DNA of 64,000 bases, taken from positions 6,124,001 to 6,188,000 of the forward strand of contig CM076960.1 of NCBI GenBank assembly GCA_039566865.1, read 5' to 3'. Positions 42,276-50,010 of this stretch are shown here, one piece after another. Position 1 is the stretch's first letter, and each line of letters opens with the position of its first letter. Source of the DNA: Aurelia coerulea (lineage: Eukaryota > Cnidaria > Scyphozoa > Semaeostomeae > Ulmaridae). The notes beneath the pieces are model-generated. The model had not been told where the DNA came from. It did not search any database and was given only the letters and a program-made list of their open reading frames with translations. The translations under genes and the position numbers were made by a program.

Positions 42276-43010
42276 TGTGTCAAAAATGAAATTTTACATT
42301 GTAATGCCCTCTCAGGGAGCTGTCTCCAATGTTCTGAGGTCGAAACATTCAAAAAATGACAACGGTTTCCTCATTTCAAGACAGGTTACCACAATTACAA
42401 AATCCATTATAGCCAAATGTAATACTGGTCTCAATTACTAAATTGCAAATTATAATGTTCATAGTTCAAAAGTTCCTGTGGACTTTATTCTTTGAAACTG
42501 CCATGGATGGATGGATGGCACTTCACAGTCACTGGCTTTGATCCTTTCTTTATAATTAGCTCTTCCTTGTCGTTCATTGTTTGCTCCATCCAACTGCATT
42601 GCAGGAATAATGAAACGGCTGTAGAGCATCAGCATGAACATGAACAATGAAACGGCTGTATCATCACAACAAATTGTTCAATGTCTAATTCCAAACATAA
42701 GATCCTTTTGGATGATTACAAAGTCGGTCCTGAGTTAAGCAAACATAAGAATATCTTAATATTGATTTTTTCATAACCCCAAATGATAGTTGATGCTGTT
42801 TTAGCTACATTCAGAGAGATGAGTGTTGCTGCCAAAGTCACCTTCGATAGAACATCAAGCGCCTTGTTTGAGGACAAGATGTGACATTTTCGATAACGCA
42901 AAATTACTTACTTATGCAGAACCTTGCACAGCGTTTCAATCGTTGCTGTTCACGGGCATTTAATTTGAGACAAGCGGTCATGAAGATAACCTCTGTGCAG
43001 AATCATATGC
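42276..43010. other. No gene seen
   Basis: Non-coding. ACCTCTGTGCAG at about 42991-43002 recurs in the post-array segments of the macro-repeat (for example 48005) and near 63003. The match is too short to prove homology. Confidence 0.45.
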
Positions 43011-44663
43011 ATTTTTCATTTTTTCATTTTCATTTTAAAATTATTTATGCACGGTAGCCCCGTCAGTCAGTATGACTGATTTTCAGGGGGCCGTGCCAAA
43101 AACTTTACAAATTAAAAAATCTACTACAATTAATAACGGGAAAAGGAAACTAATTACAACCATAAATAATTTATCTACAACTATTTACAATACATTTACA
43201 ACCGACCCTTTATCTTGTTCTTAAAAGAAGATAAAGAGGGAGCTTGCTTGGCCTCGCGGCTGAGATCATTCCAGATTTTTGCTCCACGAAATGCGAACGC
43301 TTTCTGTCCATTACTAGTTTTCATGAATGGCACTAGCAAGTCAGTTTCGGCATTTCTAAGGTTGATAATATTGCGATCAGAATTTCTAACAAATAAATGC
43401 GAGAGATAATCAGGCACGAGACTATTAACAGATTTATATACAGTTGTTGCAGTCTCACTTCTGATCATATCCCTCACAGTTGGCCATTTTAACTCTGTAA
43501 TCAAAGCTTCGGCAGGAGCATCGTAGCTGCTATTTGTAATAATTCTAGCGGCACGATTCTGCAATTTTTGAAGCTTAACCAGTCGGAACTCAGCACAGTT
43601 CCCCCACACAGAACAGCAGTACCGAAAATGTGGCTCTACAATACCTCTATATAATTTGCAAAAGTACAGTTTTTGGCAAAAATTTCTTTGCATATTTTAA
43701 AAAACCTAACGAGCGGGAGACTTTGGCTTGAACAGATTTAATTTGCTCGTCCCACACGAGGTACTGGTCAACTTGGACACCAAGATACTTAATACTGTCG
43801 ACGAGTTCTACAGGGGAATCATCGATAACAAATGCAGGAGAATCCACAGTGTTTTCACCAATCTTTTTAAGATTTGGTCTAGATCCAATTACCATTGCCT
43901 GAGTCTTGATTACATTCAAAGACAATTTATTGCCCTGAAGCCATTCTTTCAAACATTTCAATTCGTTGTTGAGCGTTTCAGTTAGATCATCAATGCTCTT
44001 AGAGGAATAGGATATGCTAGTATCGTCGGCGTACATCGTAACTTTGCAGTTTTTCAAGCGAATGGCAGATCATTTATATAGATTAGGAAGAGTAGCGGAC
44101 CTAAACAAGAGCCTTGTGGAACACCACAGCTGATGCTTCCGATGTCAGATTCCACTCCATTAACCTTAGTGAATTGCTGCCTACTGCTGAGATATGATTT
44201 GAACCACTGAAGCTCAAGACCCTGAATTCCGTACTTAGATAGCTTTTGAATAAGTATGGCATGATCAACAGTATCAAAAGCCTTTTTCAAATCAATGAAA
44301 ATATTTCCTGTAAATTTTCCACGCTCAATATTAATGTGCCAGTCATTAGTGCCAGAAAGCAAGCAAGTTACAGTGGAACGCAGAGCTCTAAAACCTGATT
44401 GGCCAGAATACAGAAGTTTATTTTTGTCTAGATAATCATATAGTTGGTTGTAAATCAATTTCTCAAAGAGTCTTGCCAGAAATGGGAGCACAGAAATCGG
44501 TCTATAATTGGAACGATTGTTTTTTTCTCCACTTTTAAAGATTGGGGCAACCCTTGCAGTTTTCCAATTTTCAGGAAAAACTCCAGTGGCAATTGAGAGG
44601 TTGAAAATGTCACAGAGAGATTCTGCAATGACAGAGAATGCGATCTTTAGGAAATGATGCTAT
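43011..44663 (-). pseudogene. LINE-E: 5'-truncated CR1-like LINE, minus strand
   Basis: From 5' (high coordinates): VFPENWKTARVAPIFKSG, SNYRPISVLPFLARLFEKL, SGQSGFRALRSTVTCL, FIDLKKAFDTVDH and GVPQGSCLGPLLFLIYIN (frame 44491-44054). After a frameshift come MYADDTS (catalytic YADD at residues 9-12 of the next frame, 44057-43647) and then RGIVEPHFRYCCSVWGNC to the end (43693-43196). The 3' UTR has a hairpin-like block, GGCACGGCCCCCTG...GACGGGGCTACCGTG, and ends in an A-rich (TGAAAA)-type tail at 43011. The same 3' block occurs inside the macro-repeat at 49.95 and 55.2 kb. The 5' end abuts macro-repeat leader sequence. Confidence 0.85.
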
Positions 44664-45940
44664 TGTTTTATAGAGTCCAGGAGGCTTTTTGGGAAGAGAG
44701 ATAGACCCCATGGCTTCTTCAGGCAGCTTTTTTTGTTTCGGTAGGGTTGATTTATTTGCCTGGTATTTGTTCACTTAGGTGTTTGTTTTTTTTGTGGCGT
44801 TAGTAGCCTTCGTTGTTGGAGAAATTAGTTGTTGCCTTTAACATGATTCTCTTCTTTTTCATTAATTCACATTTTTTGTTATTGTTTTCTAGCTATCCTC
44901 TTGACTTTAGTGGCGTTAGTAGCCCAAGGGCGGGGTGGGGGAGCGGTAGTTTGCATTTGATTTAATCCATAATATTTTAAAGGAAAATCCATAAAAATTC
45001 CCTACAAAGCCCATTGTTTTCAAGAGTCCCGTAGGCTTTTTGGAAAGAGAGATAGACCCCTTGCCTTCCTCAGGCGGCTTTGTGTCAGTAGGGTTGATTT
45101 AGTTGCCTGGTATTTGTTCACTTAGGTGTTTGTTTCTTTTGTGGCGTTAGCAGCCTTCGTTGTTTGCCTTTGTTTTAGTGTATGCGCTATTTGTTTTGTA
45201 GAAATGATGTAGTCGTAATTCTTTGCTTAGCGGCCATAGTAGCTTTTTGCCGTTATTGACGGTACCATTGTTGTTGTGGTAGCGTTGTTCATTAGGTTGC
45301 CCAAGTAGCGTTTGTTGCGTTGACCCATTGATTAAATGAAGTTGCTCTTCTTGCCTCATTGCCGTAAGTTGCAGTTGCATTTCGTGACGTTGTGATTATT
45401 GTGACCGCTTCGGTAGATCTCCAGTCTCCCTACTCGTTGAGCTTTATTTGAACCAGCAGAGTTGATTTAGATTCCTTCATTGCCCTAGTTGTCTTTCTTT
45501 CTTATGTGGCGTTCGTAGCGTTTGTTGTGGGAGAAATTAGTTGTTAACTTCGTTTCGGTGTGTGCGTTATTTGTTTAGTAGAGAAAATATAGTCGTAATT
45601 GTTGCCATAGTGGCCATTGTAGCTTTTGTGCCCTTAGTTGCCTTCCTTGCGTTATTAGTGTTAATTGTGCAAGGTAAACCTCGCTGTTGTGGTTGCGTTA
45701 GTTGTTCAAGTTCCTCCCAGTAGCTTTAACTCCGTCCTTTAATGTAGTTGCTCTTCTTGGGTAATTTCCCTTAGTTGCATTTGCTAACGTTGTTGTTATT
45801 TTAGAACGTTTCCGTAGATCTCAGCCTCCCTTGTGGACGATAAGATCAGGTAGGAAGACTGCAAGAGTTATACTCAGCCCTTCGAGGAAAGTTTTATGGC
45901 ATAAGTGGAAGAAATGGACTGCTCATGCGCAGGGGCATTT
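44664..45940 (+). repeat. Macro-repeat copy 1, leader
   Basis: T/G-rich sequence with many diverged GCGTTAGTAGCC / GTTGCCTTAGTTG motifs. Two internal near-duplicates begin at GAGTCC...GGCTTTTTGG (44678 and 45024). Open frames on both strands (77 codons minus at 45147-45380; 60 codons plus at 45541-45723) recur in other copies, but look like by-products of the low-complexity codon-like repeat. Confidence 0.7.
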
Positions 45941-45953
45941 GGGGGGGGGGAAG

Positions 45954-46094
45954 TTGGCACATTGCCAAATGACGTCACGTAATTTGGCAAAGTGCCAAGT
46001 CACATGACCGGAACTTGGCACCGTGCCAAGTCACATGACCAATTTTGGAACTTTGCCAAGTAAGTCATGTGACATGGGGGCAGACACGTGACTG
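45954..46094. promoter_or_regulatory. Cluster of NFI-type palindromes alternating with CRE and E-box palindromes, copy 1
   Basis: Perfect NFI consensus TTGGC-N5-GCCAA starts at 45954 (spacer ACATT), 45984 (AAAGT) and 46015 (ACCGT), with a one-base variant at 46045. Steps are 30, 31 and 30 bp, about three helical turns. Between them are TGACGTCA (45970), GTCACATGAC (45999 and 46030) and GTCATGTGAC (46064). ACACGTGACTGCCCCC follows. NFI/CTF, CREB/ATF and bHLH-Zip factors are the known binders of these consensus sites; binding here is inference. Confidence 0.6.
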
Positions 46095-46159
46095 CCCCCA
46101 ACTAAAGTGAGATAGTGTGACTGCCCTGACAGTGTAGCCCCCTTTTGTATGGGATAGGT

Positions 46160-47960
46160 CATTTGAAATTAGCCAATAAGAGTCGGCTGTTATGTTTAGT
46201 AAGTTCAGTATGGAGTGTGTACCAATTGAAATTAGCCAATGGCAATCTGCCTATGCTACATGGGCTGGGTCATTTATAATTAGCCAATAACAGTCAGCTT
46301 TCATCTTTAGTAGCTTCACTATGGGGTTTGTACCAATTGAAATTAGCCAATGGCAATCTGCATATGCTAGATCTGTTGAGTCATTTGAAATTAGCCAATA
46401 GCAGTCGGCTTTCATCTTTAGTAGCTTCACTATGGGTTTTGTACCAATTGAAATTAGCCAATGGCAATCTGCATATGCTAGATGTGTTGGATCATTTGAA
46501 ATTAGCCAATAGCAGTCGGCTTTCATCTTTAGTAGCTTCACTATGGGTTTTGTACAAATTGAAATTAGCCAATGGCAATCTGCATATGCTAGATCTGTTA
46601 GGTCATTTGAAATTAGCCAATAAGAGTCGGCTTTTATGTTCAGTAAGTTCAGTATGGAGTCCGTACCAATTGAAATTAGCCAATGGCAATCTGCCTATTG
46701 TAGATCTGTTGGATCATTTGAAATTAGCCAATAGCAGTCGACTTTCATCTTTAGTATCTTAATTATGGGTTTTGTACCAATTGAAATTAGCCAATGGCAA
46801 TATGCATATGCTAGATCTGTTAGGTCATTTGAAATTAGCCAATAAGAGTCGGCTATTATGTTCAGTATGTTCAGTATGGAGTCCGTACCAATTAAAATTA
46901 GCCAATGGCAATCTGCCTATGGTAGATCTGTTGGATCATTTGAAATTAGCCAATAGCAGTCGGCTTTCATATTTAGTAGCTTCACTATGGGTTTTGTACT
47001 AATTGAAATTAGCCAATGACAATCTGCATGTGCTAGATCTGTTGGATCATTTGAAGTTAGCCAATTGCAGTCGGCTTTCATCTTTAGTAGCTTCACTATG
47101 GGTTTTGTACCAATTGAAATTAGCCAATGGCAATCTGCATATGCTAGATCGGTTAGGTCATTTGAAATTAGCCAATAGCAGTCGGCTTTCATATTTAGTA
47201 GCTTCACTATGGGTTTTGTACTAATTGAAATTAGCCAATGACAATCTGCATGTGCTAGATCTGTTGGATCATTTGAAGTTAGCCAATTGCAGTCGGCTTT
47301 CATCTTTAGTAGCTTCACTATGGGTTTTGTACCAATTGAAATTAGCCAATGGCAATCTGCATATGCTAGATCGGTTAGGTCATTTGAAATTAGCCAATAA
47401 GAGTCGGCTATTATGTTCAGTAAGTTCAGTATGGAGTCCGTACCAATTGAAATTAGCCAATAGCAATCTGCATATGCTAGATCTGTTAGGTCATTTGAAA
47501 TTAGCCAATAAGAGTCGCCTATTATGTTCAGTAAGTTCAGTATGGAGTCCGTACCAATTGAAATTAGCCAATGGCAATCTGCCTATGCTAGATGGGTTGA
47601 GTCATTTGAAATTAGCCAATAACAGTCGGCTTTCATCTTTAGTAGCTTCACTATGGGGTTTTTTACCAATTGAAATTAGCCAATGGCAATCTGCATATTC
47701 TAGATAGGTTAGGTCATTTGAAATTAGCCAATAACAGTCGGCTATTATGTTTAGTGAGTTCAGTATGGAGCTTGTACCAATTGAATTGCCAATGGCAATC
47801 TGCCTATGCTAGATGGGTTGGGTCATTTGAAATTAGCCAATAAGAGTCGGCTTACGCCTTTAGTAGCTTCACTATGGAGTCTGTTCCATTCCAAATTAGC
47901 CAATGGCAATCTGCATATGGTGGAGGGGCTAGGTTATGTGAAAATAGCCAACAGGAAGTA
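46160..47960 (+). repeat. CCAAT-box satellite, copy 1: about 16 units of 111 bp
   Basis: The unit is 111 bp and contains CCAATTGAAATTAGCCAATG, then a second AAATTAGCCAATA about 50 bp later, so each unit is itself two diverged halves. AGCCAATGG fits the NF-Y CCAAT consensus. There are two unit types: AAGAGTCGGCTATTATG with GGAGTCCGTACC, and AGCAGTCGGCTTTCATC with GGGTTTTGTACC. Because 111 is divisible by three, frames stay open on both strands (37-residue periods with LKLANGNL and its antisense), which is a periodicity effect. A 222-bp pair is duplicated almost exactly (46998-47219 and 47220-47441). Confidence 0.9.
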
Positions 47961-48545
47961 CCTTTTGTCTTTGCTGGAGAAGTGCTGAATGCTGCGCACA
48001 ATGACCTCTGTGCAGGTTAACGTATTCATTATGAATTGAAGTAATGAGCAACTAATGATGTGATCGTTCTTATAAACGATTGTTTCCCGGAGAAGTGGCT
48101 TTCTAATGATCTTGGCACGATTAACTTCTTACCTAATGATGTTGGCACGATGAAATTACCTGCAAATCTGTTGTGTCGTAAGATTTGTTCGTGCAGGTGA
48201 TCTGTAGTTGACCGCTGAATGTTAGGATAGTGATTCGTGAAGTTGAAATGTATACAGGAGTGTTTGTTTTGGGAGTAGATCTTCGAAGATAGCGATTATG
48301 AAATTTAAATTGGATGAAATTACCTTGGGGGAAATAGTGAAGGGAATTCAACGGAAGTTTCCGAAAGCAAAAGCATGGAAGTGGAACGTAAGTAGGCCTA
48401 TGTTTTCGCTGGAGCAGGAAGAAAGCATTAGTTATATGCTTCTTGCGTGTTATTGACGACAGAACAGTTTTACTTCTTGCTTCAGATGGGAATAGGCCTA
48501 TGTATTTCGTGTTGATTTCCATGTTGTGCTGACTGGAAACGTGGG
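47961..48545 (+). repeat. Post-array segment, copy 1
   Basis: Conserved in copies 3 and 4 (57726-58320, 61691-62285). It starts with CAGGAAGTACCTTTTGTC and contains GACCTCTGTGCAG, GATCGTTCTTATAAACGATTG and a short exon-like frame (48298-48387). A minus-strand frame of 129 codons (48133-48522) is also open in the other copies at different lengths. No similarity to a known protein was recognised on either strand. Confidence 0.6.
48298..48387 (+). other. Exon-like 30-codon frame followed by GTAAGT
   Basis: ATG at 48298 opens MKFKLDEITLGEIVKGIQ, then RKFPKAKAWKWN, and the last codon is directly followed by GTAAGTAGG, a strong donor. Equivalent frames occur at 58078 (donor changed to GCAAGT) and 62048 (donor intact). 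The differences between copies are few; one is Pro to Gln. This could be a relic of a transposon or host exon. No partner exon was seen. Confidence 0.3.
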
Positions 48546-48555
48546 AACTTGCAAA

Positions 48556-48660
48556 GTCACATGATAGGAACTCGGGGGTGGTGCCGAGTCACATGACCAA
48601 TTTTGGCAACTGGCCAAGTGAGACACGTGACATGGGGTGCCAACACGTGACTGCCCCCAG
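48556..48660. promoter_or_regulatory. Second NFI/E-box module, copy 1
   Basis: Holds CACATGATAGG, GTGCCGAGTCACATGACC, the NFI-type palindrome TTGGCAACTGGCCAA near 48602, GACACGTGACATGGGG and CCAACACGTGACTGCCCCC. It resembles a diverged copy of the first cluster and precedes the open stretch. Equivalents are at 58322-58440 and 62305-62410. Confidence 0.5.
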
Positions 48661-48773
48661 TCAGTTTCCTCATTGTTTGTGTGGAGGAGGGTGAATGTGC
48701 ACGTGACCACGGGCGATGTGACGTGTTAGGTTGTTTACCACCGAGCACTGAGTGGATTGTTCGTTGATAGCCC

Positions 48774-49013
48774 TTGATAGCACCATCAAGTGTCATCAGT
48801 TGGGAAGACAATCGGCTGTCAATCAAAAACAATGACCTGCTGAAGAAGACTGCCAGGAAATTTGCCCCGCTGATACCCCAGCAGCTGGAGGTCACCCCAA
48901 AATTTGGAGCTCTGATGACACGCATAGATTTTCCCGTCGATTTTTCGAGACGAAGAGCGAGATTGCCGAGAGCGGGAGAGCTGAGATCTCGCTGTGGGAG
49001 ACAGAGAAATTGA
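48774..49013 (+). other. Open stretch of 79 codons before TATA-like site, copy 1
   Basis: The frame begins MIAPSSVISWEDNRLSIKNN and ends Arg-rich (SRRRARLPRAGELRSRCG). It recurs at 54318-54557 with few changes. A diverged relative with the same base pattern is at 58606-58857 and 62576-62893. The antisense strand is also open. No family recognised. It is followed by CTCCTTATGTATATAG at about 49035-49049. Confidence 0.3.
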
Positions 49014-49050
49014 GCGTTTGATCTGACCGCTCACTCCTTATGTATATAGA

Positions 49051-49163
49051 CTAGGAATCCGAACCCGCGCTGCGCGCGGGTTCGGAGTTCCTAGCTCCTG
49101 CGGAGGGCTTGGGCGCCTCCGGCGCCCGGGCCGCCTGCGGCGGCCACTGTCGCGCTTCGCGCG
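49051..49163. repeat. Train of five GC-rich perfect hairpins with 3-nt loops, copy 1
   Basis: H1 49051-49094: outer arms CTAGGAA/TTCCTAG, inner arms CCGAACCCGCGC/GCGCGGGTTCGG, loop TGC. H2 49095-49105: CTCC/GGAG, loop TGC. H3 49111-49127: GGGCGCC/GGCGCCC, loop TCC. H4 49129-49145: GGCCGCC/GGCGGCC, loop TGC. H5 49151-49163: CGCGC/GCGCG, loop TTC. All five loops are T-N-C. The block is about 80% GC in an AT-rich genome. It is conserved at 54595-54710 and 58901-59013 and absent from copy 4. Confidence 0.85.
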
Positions 49164-49330
49164 CCATATTATCAGTAGTTTCAGTGTTATTTTTGTCGTT
49201 GGTATGGTTTCTTTATACTTGCTCTTGTTATCCTTCATTGTTCTAGTTACCTTAGCTGATGTAGTTGCATTGGTAGATGAATTGAAAATAGTTGTAGCAG
49301 TTCTTCGGGTACCTGGAGTGTGTTAGTAGT

Positions 49331-49626
49331 CCCGGGGGGGGGGGGGGGTACATGACTTGTGGATGGACGGGGGTCTGCCGCCCGGTTTTCAGAAAGCTAC
49401 CCTCTCCTAATTACCGAAATTTGCTTTGGTACCCACTTTTATGATGAATTTTGGCGGAAAATTGCCCATTTTAACCATGTTTTGCCAATTTCAGCGAAAT
49501 CCCACCCTTGTTTATGGATAATTAGCCGAAAAAGGACCCTTGTTTAGAGAATTTTAGGCCCAAAAACCCACCCATATGGGCGGCACATACCCGTACCTTG
49601 AACATGTTATGTACCCCCCCCCGGGG
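49331..49626. mobile_element. 296-bp MITE with 8-bp target duplication TTAGTAGT
   Basis: TTAGTAGT lies on both sides (49323-49330 and 49627-49634). The ends are CCCGGGG plus a G-run then TACAT, inverted at the right end. Copies 2 and 3 of the macro-repeat have the empty site with a single TTAGTAGT (near 54872 and 59171). An 8-bp duplication fits hAT-type transposition. The insertion post-dates the amplification of the unit, or was lost from the others. Confidence 0.85.
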
Positions 49627-49800
49627 TTAGTAGTAGGCCTTAATTAGTAATAGGGCTTAATTAGTAGTAGGGCTTCTTAGTAGGCCTTGTTAGTAGGCGT
49701 TAATTAGCTGTCGTAGACCTTAATAAACTGTAATTGTAGCTATTTATTTTCTAGCCTACTTTAAATAGATAGAATAAAAAAAAATAATAAAAAAAATAGC
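49627..49800 (+). repeat. LINE-B-type 3' tail inside the macro-repeat
   Basis: GTAGGCCTTAATTAG, TTAATTAGCTG, TAGCTATTTATTTTCTAGCC and CCTACTTTAAATAGAT, then an A/AAT-rich tail, match the 3' UTR of LINE-B (26004-26070, minus strand). Repeated at 54873-55044 and 59170-59345. It suggests that a LINE or SINE end was captured into the repeat unit. Confidence 0.7.
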
Positions 49801-49806
49801 GATGTC

Positions 49807-50010
49807 GATGTCTTCTAGGCGGAAGAGTAATTTGCCTCTCTCAGGCTAACTCCGTTGTTATTCATTTATGTTTTTATTTTAGATTGTAAATATAGGTAAT
49901 TTGTTAGTAATTTTTAGTAATATTGTGAAGTTTGGCACGGCCCCCTGTAAAGCAATCCTCTCGATTGACGGGGCTACCGTGTAAAAATAATGAAAAATGA
50001 AATGAAATAT
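49807..50010 (+). mobile_element. SINE-like insert with a LINE-E-type 3' end
   Basis: About 204 bp present here and at 55051-55255, missing from the equivalent points at 59349 and about 53175. It begins GATGTCTTCTAGGCGGAAG and ends with GGCACGGCCCCCTG...GACGGGGCTACCGTG and an ATGAAA-rich tail, the same 3' end as LINE-E. It may be a 5'-truncated LINE or a SINE using the LINE-E machinery; no Pol III promoter was recognised. Confidence 0.65.

Noticed and set aside
42991..43002. Left edge of the macro-repeat marked by ACCTCTGTGCAG
   Set aside because: Only 12 bp are shared with the post-array segment and flanking bases do not align. It is too short to claim homology.
46328..47707. Repeat protein of 37-residue LKLANGNL units
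   Set aside because: Frames are open on both strands because 111 is divisible by three. There is no start or stop logic, no splice context, and the frame shifts between segments.
46160..47960. CRISPR-like array
   Set aside because: Units are 111 bp, the whole unit is repeated with no unique spacers, and the context is a eukaryotic genome. It is a satellite.
49051..49105. Helitron 3' end (hairpin followed by CTAG)
   Set aside because: CTAG lies within the hairpin's own outer arm. Four more hairpins follow, there is no clear TC start, and no rolling-circle transposase was seen.
49051..49163. Bacterial contamination
   Set aside because: The block is embedded in repeat copies continuous with host LINE and MITE sequence and recurs in three copies with host flanks.
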